Of a DNA stretch of 64,000 nucleotides, positions 43,345-51,696 are shown piece by piece. The position numbers and the translations under genes are program-made. The stretch's first letter is position 1; every line of letters begins with the position of its first letter. The notes below the pieces were generated by a model. That model was not told the DNA's origin. It saw only the letters and a list, made by a program, of their open reading frames with translations, and ran no database searches. Origin of the DNA: Neorhodopirellula lusitana (GTDB taxonomy: Bacteria > Planctomycetota > Planctomycetia > Pirellulales > Pirellulaceae). The stretch is taken from assembly GCF_900182915.1 (NCBI RefSeq), contig NZ_FXUG01000007.1:62001-126000 (forward strand), written 5' to 3'.

Positions 43345-43587
43345 CTACAGTTCGACGGATTCGACTTCGTGGACGAAGCGAGATGCTTCGTTTTCTAGGA
43401 ACGATGAGACGACGTTGAGCACGGCGTCACTGAAGCCGCCGATGTTCAAAATACTATTGTCGTTTCGCCCCGTGGCAGGTCCAGCAGCTTGACTGGTTCC
43501 GTAGGGTTGGATGTCGATGCAGCCTCGCTTTGGATCGGCGATGCTGTGTCCGCGCTGGGTCTTCTTGAACTTCTCCCACTGCGTCAT
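43345..43587 (-). CDS. Small uncertain protein after the glycoside hydrolase
   Basis: An 80-residue frame starting MTQWEKFKKTQRGHSIAD and ending SRFVHEVESVEL. No family recognised. A second minus-strand frame overlapping it (43454-43639) contains CWTCHGAKRQ, a haem-type CxxCH, so the stretch could be a frameshifted remnant of a small cytochrome. It lies between the hydrolase gene and a terminator. Confidence 0.3.
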   Translation of the reverse strand: MTQWEKFKKTQRGHSIADPKRGCIDIQPYGTSQAAGPATGRNDNSILNIGGFSDAVLNVVSSFLENEASRFVHEVESVEL

Positions 43588-43746
43588 CGTTGAAGTTCGA
43601 CGAGTGAAGTGTGAAAGGTACCGACTTGCGAAACGCCATTTGAAATCCAACTCTGGTTGTCGCTGACCAGCACGATGCCGGCGAAGGCTTGATGGATCGA
43701 TCTGCATCACGGATGCAGTCGTCATCAATTCCAGCCGCTGGGAAGG

Positions 43747-46700
43747 CTAGTTCGACTTCAGGGGACTCGATTTCGGTCCGGGTTCCGAATTCTTGCTGCT
43801 CATGGGTGTCTTGTCTTTTGTCAGCATGAATCGGTCGAACTCGAAACCGTCTTCTCGCATCGAAAACATCACGGTGTGCAGTCCGGGTTTATCGATGTCG
43901 AGCCAAATTTGACCCAGCACTCCGGTGTGAACCTTCTCCGTACGTTGTCGTGAATCCCACTGCCACTCGCCGTGCTTCCCCGTGAACTGCAGTCGCTGGC
44001 CCGATTCTGGCCACGTGCCGTCTAAGCCAACGTGCAGTCCGTTGTCTTCCGATCCTGTGCAACACATTCGCACCCAAACGTAATAGCGTCCGGCTTCCGC
44101 AAACTCGATTGGATAGTACAAGACACTGCACTGACCGCCGAGCGGCGCGAAACTGACACCTTGGATCAGCGGGTCGCTATGCGTGACACGCGTGTCGGGA
44201 AGCAGTTCCAGGTAAGCTCCGGCCACCGCGCCGGTCGAATGGTTGGGATCGTGATCTGGTTTGATATCCGGCGTCGTGTCCGTGTTGGTCAGGTACCAAT
44301 TACGGTGATCCTCGTGACTGGTCGCGTCGAAGTCCTCGGCTTCGACGACGACGATCCCATCTACCTGTTGATGGACTCTGGCCGCCTTACTTGGATCGTA
44401 GGTGGTCTCGAATACCGGCGCCGATTGGCTCGACGAAGAACCCTTGGTCTTATTCGGGGACTTTGGCTTCACCGATGAATTCAGCGTTGTCCCCGGCGTA
44501 ACAATGGCGACCGATTGCCAACGTCCGCGAGCGAATGCGAATGCGTCGCCCTCGGGAATCTTGCCGTTGGAGGCCGTGCTAAATTCGACACGAATTAGGT
44601 CGCCCGGTTTGAGTGCGATGCGACTGAACCGATGGTCCACCGGTGCATAGTCCTTTTGCGTTGGCGGGTTCTGTGCCTCGCCGACTTTCTTGCCTGAAAC
44701 GAGCAGCCGATACGACGACTCGCCGTCGGTTTCCGAAAGCGTCGTGAGAACAAGATCGAACGTCCCGGCAGGTCCCTGGTATCGAGATTCTGCCGCGGCG
44801 AACTTGTCTTGGAACTTCGCCGCATTGATCGCCAACGCATTTTGCCTTTTGTCCGGATAGGCGGTCACAAACTCACCTGAAACTGCGGGACTGAAATCGG
44901 CGAGTGCGGACAGCATAACGCTGCCGTTCGCCTCTTTGTTCGACATCTTGCCGAAGTCAGCGTGCTGTCCGTCGGCATCCTCAAAGGTGACTAACAACTC
45001 CGGACCATGGTCCTGGGTCGACGATGCGAACCAGATATCGTTTCCGCCCGGATCGAACGTCAGGATCATCGTGATTTTCCCGTCGCCATCGGCCAATGAT
45101 TCGGCAAGCGAAGTGACCGGCACCGTGACTGTTTCGCCTTCGTCAACATTGACGGATTGTTGCCCAATGACGGCACCGGGCTTGGGAGCCGTGCGTTTGT
45201 GTTTCCCCGCTAGCTCAGACCCAACCCAGTCGGAATTCAAACCGCGATAGACTCGCAGCGTTCCAGCACCGGAGTCTCCGTTTTCCGTCAAACGCAGCTT
45301 CACATCCAAGATTTTGGGTGGCAGTGCTTTCAAGTCGAACTTGACAATCGAAACACGGCTTTTGCCATCGATCTTGAGTTGCTTGTTGTGATTCAACGTG
45401 TTGCCGTCGATGTAGGCGTCGTCGATTGCAGGCACGGTTCGTGTGACTCGCGATTGAAACGGCTCCACGACGATTGTCACGTTCGATTCCGACTGTTGTT
45501 TTCCATCGCTGGCCGTTAGCTTGAAAACATGTGTCCCAGAACCCTGCAAGGTGACGCTGGTTTTGGGTGAGGCTGCATCTTCGATGTCGACCTTACCGGG
45601 CCCACTGACTCGGGTCCAAGTGGAAGTCGACTTGGCATCCGGCGTTCTGTCGTGACTGACCTCCCCCTGCAAAGCCACCGTGACCGCGTCGCTCGAGCGT
45701 GGCAACATGACGGAGACATCTGCCCCCGCGTTCACGCCCGGTGGGTAGTCTCGATTCGGATCGCCGGGACGCAGAACCGCCAGCCAGTCGCGTCCATCGT
45801 CGCTGGGGGGATTGCCGATCGCGACCTTGCCGCCAGCATGGATCGCTTGCGTTGAACCATTCTGCAAAGAGCCACCTGCCCGCGGATTGAACCATTTGAC
45901 TTCGTAGACACCGGTAGCTGCCGAAAGATCAATCGTGATCGGACCAGCGTGTTTTCGATACACTAAGTACAGTTGTCCTGGGTCAGCAAGGCAGTACGCG
46001 TCCTGGTCAGCGACCAGTGCATCGGCGCCGGTCATGTTCCAAAAAGGAATCTCTTGATCGTCAAAAAATGACAACGCAATTCGGCAAGGTTCCCACATCG
46101 TTTGTCGGACGCGGTAGTCCTGGCACGTCAGGTCACTGTGTGCGTGCTTGTATCCGAAGTACCATTCCACCCCAGCACCTCCGGCCATGATGTTTCCCCA
46201 TAACGCGTTCTGACGAGCGTTGTCGCGTGTGGGGTCTTCGTCGTCAGGGACCAGTGAGTGCGAGGCGTCGCCCGGTTCGTCGCAGGCAACCACCCAAGGC
46301 TTACCCGCTTCGACCGAACGGCGAATGTACTCAAGCGTCCGACCATGCACGCGGCTGAAATCAGTTCGGTTGGTTTGAAGAGAAAAGCCTGTTAGCGCCG
46401 ACGCGTCACCGAGAAGGTCGAAGTGACTATTGCCATTATGGATCACGATGTGGTGCTGATAAGGATCGTGCGTCCAAAAGTAGTTCGCCCAGTCCTTCTT
46501 GTCTTGAGTTTCCACCTTGTGACCGAGGCCGACTTCTTCGCCTAAGTTCCAGTTCAGAGCGAGGTGATGAGCGAACCGTGCGATCAGTTCGCGATAGTAC
46601 AACTTCCGTTCCGGACCGACATGTCCTTTATCGAGCAACAGAACATTTTCGGCTTCCTGCGTTTTGAAGTGCAGGTACATCCCCATTTTCGTGCCGTGAT

Positions 46701-47601
46701 CGAAGATGGTTTCCCATTGGTCCATGCGTGAACAGTCAATGCGTTCACGTTCGTCGTAATCGGTGTAGGGAAAAGCGTTGCGGTCATCGCCTTCGATGTT
46801 CATGGTCAAGAACGAGAACGAGTTGAGCCCTTGCGAAGCCAGGTAGTTGATCGCGCCGATCAGCCCCTTGCCTTTCCCGTCCTGCCAAGTGGGGTCGCCT
46901 GTCTTCCAGTCTTGGATGTGGGGAGCCCAGTCCTTTAGCAGGTTATCCTTATTACCATCCGTTTTGAAATCGCCATCGAAGTCTTTGTACGCGAGTAGGT
47001 TTTCCGGAGCATCGACGCCGGCTTTCAGGAAAAACTCACCGCTTCCGGCGAACTGCAAATGGTGCTTTCCGACGTAGTTCAGCCGTCCTTGCCCACGGAA
47101 ATCGCGACCCGTTTTGTCGGTTTTGGAAATTTGGAACGAACCCTTCAAGCCGTCCACTTGATCGACGGGCGTCCCTTCGTCAGCCACGTCTGAGATTGCG
47201 ACACTTTTGCCTTTCCGGAACGAGACTGAGTAGGTCCACTCGCCTTCGTGGTCGGGAGCCAAGTGCGCACGCCATTTGTTTCCCGAGGTTGCCGAAGAGT
47301 TGGCGGCGTCACCATCGGCTGCAAAGTAGCCGGGGACGTTGTAAGTTAGGCCAGTCGCGGGATGTTCAAAAGTGACCTGCATTCGATAGTCGAGGAACGG
47401 ATTGGGCGTGCCTACTTCGGAGGCCTGCGGGCCATCGACGGTGAGTGTGACTTTGTGCCACGTCTTCAATTCGCCGGAAATGGATACATTCGCTGACGCC
47501 CTTTGCGGTGCTGCGACGACTGGCACCGCAAGAGCCAGAAAGGTTAATGCCAAGCACGCCGCCTGCCTGTGATCACTTAAACTGATATTTCGAGTCACCA
47601 T
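43747..47601 (-). CDS. Secreted DUF5060-type glycoside hydrolase with CBM96-like and other modules
   Basis: A 1284-residue exported enzyme. Signal peptide with core LALTFLALAVPVVA; an N-terminal DUF5060 beta-sandwich (TWHKVTLTVDGP...NPFLDYRMQVTFEHP, about 45-150); a barrel catalytic region (about 160-580) with LNWNLGEEVG, whose Glu is the likely acid/base; a collagen-binding-like segment (VKWFNPRAGG near 575); a PKD/Ig-like domain (about 620-715); a CBM96/DNRLRE-like domain (about 720-872: RVSIVKFDL...GTLRVYRG...NDIWFASS); and a C-terminal module from about 1090 resembling a carbohydrate-binding jelly roll. It probably attacks a marine polysaccharide. The start ATG follows GAGGA. Divergent from the sigma factor gene. 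Confidence 0.85.
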   Translation of the reverse strand: MVTRNISLSDHRQAACLALTFLALAVPVVAAPQRASANVSISGELKTWHKVTLTVDGPQASEVGTPNPFLDYRMQVTFEHPATGLTYNVPGYFAADGDAANSSATSGNKWRAHLAPDHEGEWTYSVSFRKGKSVAISDVADEGTPVDQVDGLKGSFQISKTDKTGRDFRGQGRLNYVGKHHLQFAGSGEFFLKAGVDAPENLLAYKDFDGDFKTDGNKDNLLKDWAPHIQDWKTGDPTWQDGKGKGLIGAINYLASQGLNSFSFLTMNIEGDDRNAFPYTDYDERERIDCSRMDQWETIFDHGTKMGMYLHFKTQEAENVLLLDKGHVGPERKLYYRELIARFAHHLALNWNLGEEVGLGHKVETQDKKDWANYFWTHDPYQHHIVIHNGNSHFDLLGDASALTGFSLQTNRTDFSRVHGRTLEYIRRSVEAGKPWVVACDEPGDASHSLVPDDEDPTRDNARQNALWGNIMAGGAGVEWYFGYKHAHSDLTCQDYRVRQTMWEPCRIALSFFDDQEIPFWNMTGADALVADQDAYCLADPGQLYLVYRKHAGPITIDLSAATGVYEVKWFNPRAGGSLQNGSTQAIHAGGKVAIGNPPSDDGRDWLAVLRPGDPNRDYPPGVNAGADVSVMLPRSSDAVTVALQGEVSHDRTPDAKSTSTWTRVSGPGKVDIEDAASPKTSVTLQGSGTHVFKLTASDGKQQSESNVTIVVEPFQSRVTRTVPAIDDAYIDGNTLNHNKQLKIDGKSRVSIVKFDLKALPPKILDVKLRLTENGDSGAGTLRVYRGLNSDWVGSELAGKHKRTAPKPGAVIGQQSVNVDEGETVTVPVTSLAESLADGDGKITMILTFDPGGNDIWFASSTQDHGPELLVTFEDADGQHADFGKMSNKEANGSVMLSALADFSPAVSGEFVTAYPDKRQNALAINAAKFQDKFAAAESRYQGPAGTFDLVLTTLSETDGESSYRLLVSGKKVGEAQNPPTQKDYAPVDHRFSRIALKPGDLIRVEFSTASNGKIPEGDAFAFARGRWQSVAIVTPGTTLNSSVKPKSPNKTKGSSSSQSAPVFETTYDPSKAARVHQQVDGIVVVEAEDFDATSHEDHRNWYLTNTDTTPDIKPDHDPNHSTGAVAGAYLELLPDTRVTHSDPLIQGVSFAPLGGQCSVLYYPIEFAEAGRYYVWVRMCCTGSEDNGLHVGLDGTWPESGQRLQFTGKHGEWQWDSRQRTEKVHTGVLGQIWLDIDKPGLHTVMFSMREDGFEFDRFMLTKDKTPMSSKNSEPGPKSSPLKSN

Positions 47602-47785
47602 TCATTCCTCAAGATGTTTGAAAACACTTCCGCGGAAACGAGTTTTGCCGCCTGAGATTGATTGACTGAAAACATCGAACCGTGCACAAGAAAAATAGAT
47701 CTCGTCCAAAACTGAGATTTTGATGTGCACGGTTTGCGACCCTGACACCAATATGGTTCAGACAACCTGCAATACGGCGGAACGA
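47602..47785. promoter_or_regulatory. Divergent promoter region of hydrolase and sigma factor genes
   Basis: The 184-bp spacer must carry both promoters. I see no site I would call firmly. The divergent layout suggests that the ECF sigma factor recognises one or both promoters here. Confidence 0.45.
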
Positions 47786-48319
47786 ATGAACGACGACTCC
47801 ATGACTGCTTTTCTGACCAATTCCGAGAATCGATCTCGGATTATGGCCATGATCGTGGCGATGGTTCGCGACTTCGAACTCGCGGATGATCTGTTCCAAG
47901 AAACCGTGATTGAGATTCTTAAAAACAAACATCGTTATGACGCAACTCGCAGCTTCGTTCCCTGGGCGTGTGGGATTGCCAGAAATGTCGTCCTGCAACA
48001 TTGGCGACGGCAAACCAACGCACCGACCAGTGGCCTTACGAACATCATCGCCGATCTTGCGATGATTTCAGCAGAGGGCGACGACGAGGTTTGGCGACGG
48101 GAACGGACGGCGCTACGGGGTTGCGTCCAACGCTTGCCGGATCGAATGCAAAACCTGCTACTGCTAAGGTACGGACATAACGTGAAAGGAATGGCCCTGG
48201 CCAAGTCCGCGAACATCCGCCAGGGCTCAATCCGGACGACACTCACCCGTCTGCGTGCTCAGTTGAGGCAGTGCATTCAAGAGAAGGTTAGCGGAAGCGA
48301 TCTGAGGGCGAACGCGTGA
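47786..48319 (+). CDS. ECF RNA polymerase sigma factor
   Basis: A 177-residue sigma-70 family protein of the extracytoplasmic function group. Region 2 shows MAMIVAMVRDFELADDLFQETVIEILKN and SFVPWACGIARNVVLQHWRR; region 4 shows LPDRMQNLLLLRYGHNVKGMALAKSANIRQGSIRTTLTRLRAQLR (helix-turn-helix), all at normal spacing. ATG 47786 gives a standard length; an ATG at 47723 is an alternative. Its stop overlaps the anti-sigma start by one base (TGATG), so the pair is co-translated. This Rhodopirellula-type ECF class commonly comes with a FecR-like membrane partner. Confidence 0.93.
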   Translation: MNDDSMTAFLTNSENRSRIMAMIVAMVRDFELADDLFQETVIEILKNKHRYDATRSFVPWACGIARNVVLQHWRRQTNAPTSGLTNIIADLAMISAEGDDEVWRRERTALRGCVQRLPDRMQNLLLLRYGHNVKGMALAKSANIRQGSIRTTLTRLRAQLRQCIQEKVSGSDLRANA

Positions 48320-49575
48320 TGAACGAAAACCGCTTCAGTGAACTGCTGGCTGCCTACCTTGATGACGCGATCTCTGGCGAAGAGACCACTGAACTGCACG
48401 AGGCAGTCAAGGGATCGGAATTGTTCCGGCGTCAGTTTCAACAAGAAACTCGACTGAACGTTCTGATGCGAGAAACCCTCGCCGAACAAGTGGAATTGCG
48501 GGCACTCTCACACAACGTCACTCCACCCGGCCAATACCGATTGCATCGTCGATTGATCCTTGCCGCTTCGGCAGCGGTGTTGCTCGTCTCGATCACGGCT
48601 GGCTATATCGTTTTCAAAAGCAGCTCGGACGGCATGCCTGGGATGGGCGTTTGCATGAATGTGTCCGGCAGCAGCGGGTTGACCGTCATTCGCGACACCC
48701 AACAGTATCAAGCCGAACCCGAGTTCGGCTTTCGGGTGGGCGACCGAATCGTCTGCGACGCACAAACGCAGGCGATGTTGCGTTTGATCGATGGCTCCAT
48801 TGTTTCGATGGAACCCGGCGCTGAGTTGGTGTTGAATTCCGATCGGCCCGCGATCACGCTACAACATGGAATCGCGTTCTTCGAGATTGCTCCGCGACGT
48901 CCCGGCATGCTCGCTTTTGAGGTTTTGACCGGCAACTCAACGGTGGCAGTCATGGGGACCGTCTTTTCCGTCTCGGCCAGTACCCACACCGAGTTGAAGG
49001 TGTACGAGGGAAGCGTGAAGTTCACACGTAAGAGCGATCAAGCCTTCGTTGAGGTGGGGTCGCATCAAATGGCAACAACCGAAAAATTTGCGGTAGAGGA
49101 ACTCACACAACCTTCACTGGAAGTCACTTCGCTCATCCCCACCGACGACTTAGCTCTCAATCGGGGCCAGCCAGTCACGAAGGACAAGTGGCTTAAGGTG
49201 GAGGGGAAGCAACGCGATTCCTACTTGCGATTTGTGATTCCGCAGGCGACCAAAGTGCATTCCGCGAAACTGCGGCTGAAGCAAGACGTCGATTCGGGCA
49301 AAGGCACGCTCCGCTTCTTCGTCGGCGACCACAGCGATTGGACCGAAGACTCGCTGAATGGCAGTAACGCCCCCAAATGCCTTCAACAAGTCGCCCAACA
49401 CAAGGGCATCGTTGGACGCGGGCAGTTGATCGAGGTGGATGTTTCCAAAGCCGACCTAACCCCTGGGCCAATCACGATTGTCATGACACTGGACGAGACC
49501 GACGAAAACGACATTTGGTTTGCGTCCCGGGAAAGTGACTCTCCCCCTGAGCTGATCCTGACGCTTGGGAAGTGA
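48319..49575 (+). CDS. FecR-type anti-sigma factor carrying an extracytoplasmic CBM96-like domain
   Basis: A 418-residue membrane protein. Cytoplasmic N-terminus (RFSELLAAYLDDAISGEE, about 1-70, the sigma-binding zinc-finger-like region without obvious Cys/His), one transmembrane helix (LILAASAAVLLVSITAGYIVF, about 75-96 in total), a FecR domain (DGSIVSMEPGAELVLNSD, VAVMGTVFSVSAS, about 120-240), and from about 269 to the end a CBM96/DNRLRE-like domain. The last domain is clearly related to that in the divergent hydrolase: DSGKGTLRFFVGDHSDW and ITIVMTLDETDENDIWFASR against DSGAGTLRVYRGLNSDW and ITMILTFDPGGNDIWFASS. It would place a carbohydrate sensor outside the membrane and the sigma anchor inside. 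Confidence 0.9.
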   Translation: MNENRFSELLAAYLDDAISGEETTELHEAVKGSELFRRQFQQETRLNVLMRETLAEQVELRALSHNVTPPGQYRLHRRLILAASAAVLLVSITAGYIVFKSSSDGMPGMGVCMNVSGSSGLTVIRDTQQYQAEPEFGFRVGDRIVCDAQTQAMLRLIDGSIVSMEPGAELVLNSDRPAITLQHGIAFFEIAPRRPGMLAFEVLTGNSTVAVMGTVFSVSASTHTELKVYEGSVKFTRKSDQAFVEVGSHQMATTEKFAVEELTQPSLEVTSLIPTDDLALNRGQPVTKDKWLKVEGKQRDSYLRFVIPQATKVHSAKLRLKQDVDSGKGTLRFFVGDHSDWTEDSLNGSNAPKCLQQVAQHKGIVGRGQLIEVDVSKADLTPGPITIVMTLDETDENDIWFASRESDSPPELILTLGK

Positions 49576-49854
49576 ATCTTCCCACAATCGGCAGATCAGC
49601 AAAGTCGAGAAATCGTGTGGAGCATTGCACTTGGAAGGACTTCACATCCCGCTGAACCGCCGCAGCAAGTAGCCGATCAGTCCGATGGCATCCACTTGAT
49701 GGACGCCTTCGATGGTAACGACTTCGACCGCTCGCACTCTTTGCACTGCGACTAGCGTGGTGGGGACGCAATTTGGCACCCGCCGGAAGTTTTGGTACGG
49801 AAATCGCTTAACCGGAATGAGTCTCTCTCCATTCCTCATAGCGAGTTTCTTTTC

Positions 49855-51378
49855 GTGACAACCAACGTTGCCCGACTTCGCGAACGATTGCACGACGCTT
49901 TCGGCTTCCAAACGTTCCGTCCCGGCCAATCGAAAGCCTGCCAGGCAGCCATCGCTGGACGAGACACACTTGTGTTGATGCCGACCGGCTCAGGAAAAAG
50001 CCTGTGCTACCAGTTGCCTGGCTTAGAACTGGAAGGCGTGACAGTGGTCGTCAGCCCGCTGTTGGCTTTGGCCGAAGATCAAGCGGCAAGCTTGAAAGAC
50101 CACGGCATTGAAGCCGTCATCTTCAACAGCTCCAAATCAGCGAGCCAGACTCAACGATTCCGCGAAGAAGTTCGATCAGGCAAGACAGAATTCGTGTTCA
50201 CGACGCCCGAGCAACTGCAGCGGACTGACCTTTGCGAGATGTTAGCCGATGTCGGCGTCGACCTATTTGTCATCGACGAGGCTCATTGTGTTAGCCAGTG
50301 GGGGCACGATTTCCGGCCTGACTACCTTTGTTTGCATCACGCCCGCCAGCGACTTGGCGAGCCGCCTATCCTGGCCATGACCGCGACCGCTTCCAGTCAA
50401 ACGATCGAAGAAATCGTGTCCTGCTTGCGACTGATCGACCCGGTCACCGTGTCGAGTAGCATCTACCGATCGAATTTGCGTCTTGAAGTGGTATCGTGCC
50501 AAGGTCACCAAGCGAAGGACGATCACCTTCGGGATTTACTGAATCGCGACGACTTCTTAGTCGCCAATGAACCCGCGATCGTTTACAGCAACACGATCAA
50601 GGAAACAGAACGTCTAGCTGCAGATTTTGAAGACCTGTCGATCCCGGTCCACCGGTACCATGGGGGTTTAAACAAGGCCGAACGTCTTGCATCACAAGCT
50701 GCATTCATGGACGGCCCCGCCAGCGTGATGTTTGCCACCAACGCTTTCGGGCTAGGAATCGACAAGCCTGATATTCGCCGCGTCGTACACTACCACCTGC
50801 CCGCATCGCTCGAGGCCTACTATCAGGAAGTTGGTCGGGCCGGACGCGACGGCAAACAATCCAATTGCACACTGCTTTTCGACGCGGAAGACCTGCGTGT
50901 GCTGAAGATGTTTGCGGGCGGTCATCTCGATTCATCTCAGCTAGCCACCGCCCACCACTGTTTGAATCAGGGAACGCAGCGATTTGCGAACGACGACGGC
51001 ACGGTGTCCCTGACTGACCTGAAAAAGATCAGTCCGCTGGGTCGTCAAACACTCAAGAGCTGTTTGCAGCAATTAGCCTCGCGGGGGCTCGTCGTCCCAG
51101 CGGGTCGTGGTCGGTGGCGATGCATCGTGGACACAATCGACCACAGCGTCACTGATCGACTGGCCGACGAGGGACGTCAACGGTCGGAGAACCGCCGGAT
51201 AGCACTTCAACAAATGGTGCGGTTCGCAACCGAGGATCGCTGCCGATGGAACGCACTATTTGAGCATTTCGAAGAGGAGCCTAATCGTGGAACAATCGCC
51301 TGTTGCTGCGACGTATGCGAACCACCAAGCAACATGGATCAGGCAGCTTCCGAAGTTGCCGTTTCATCCGCTGATTAA
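49855..51378 (+). CDS. recQ: RecQ-family ATP-dependent DNA helicase
   Basis: A 507-residue 3'-5' helicase that unwinds forks and recombination intermediates. Motif 0 FRPGQSKA, motif I LMPTGSGKSLCYQLP, motif II VIDEAHCVSQWGHDFRPDY, motif III AMTATAS, motif V FATNAFGLGIDKPDIRRVVHY and motif VI YYQEVGRAGRDGK are all present. A RecQ zinc region follows (EDRCRWNALFEHFEEE, then CCCDVC), with a winged-helix-like part between; there is no HRDC domain, so this is a short type. GTG 49855 (VTTNVARLRERL) is the likely start since the longer TTG reading adds a non-conserved leader. Alone in its unit. Confidence 0.9.
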   Translation: MTTNVARLRERLHDAFGFQTFRPGQSKACQAAIAGRDTLVLMPTGSGKSLCYQLPGLELEGVTVVVSPLLALAEDQAASLKDHGIEAVIFNSSKSASQTQRFREEVRSGKTEFVFTTPEQLQRTDLCEMLADVGVDLFVIDEAHCVSQWGHDFRPDYLCLHHARQRLGEPPILAMTATASSQTIEEIVSCLRLIDPVTVSSSIYRSNLRLEVVSCQGHQAKDDHLRDLLNRDDFLVANEPAIVYSNTIKETERLAADFEDLSIPVHRYHGGLNKAERLASQAAFMDGPASVMFATNAFGLGIDKPDIRRVVHYHLPASLEAYYQEVGRAGRDGKQSNCTLLFDAEDLRVLKMFAGGHLDSSQLATAHHCLNQGTQRFANDDGTVSLTDLKKISPLGRQTLKSCLQQLASRGLVVPAGRGRWRCIVDTIDHSVTDRLADEGRQRSENRRIALQQMVRFATEDRCRWNALFEHFEEEPNRGTIACCCDVCEPPSNMDQAASEVAVSSAD

Positions 51379-51491
51379 CACCTCTCACATCGTCGATTTC
51401 TTGACCGCCCGTGCGTTTAGCGTCCAGTTTGAACGTAATTTGACCGGTCGGTCGAAATCGGTCGTCCGAGACGTTTGGGTGACTGTGCAAT

Positions 51492-51534
51492 TCGGCTGAC
51501 TACAACGCTCGGCTGACTACGACCCTCGGCTGAC
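51492..51534. repeat. 17-bp tandem repeat, 2.5 copies
   Basis: TCGGCTGACTACAACGC at 51492, TCGGCTGACTACGACCC at 51509 and the partial copy TCGGCTGAC at 51526, in the spacer between recQ and the hybrid kinase gene. The rest of that 318-bp spacer (51379-51696) shows nothing else. Confidence 0.75.
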
Positions 51535-51696
51535 AGTGAAGTTCGTCACACGCTTGCGAACTGGCCGGCGAGTCCACCTATCCATAACGGCTTATCACGT
51601 TCGCTCCCAATGAGTTTCTCTTTCAACCTGCGACTCTGTCCGTTCGTCAATCGGGCTTCATCGGAACTGGATCGATGATAAAGACGAACCTGCTCT

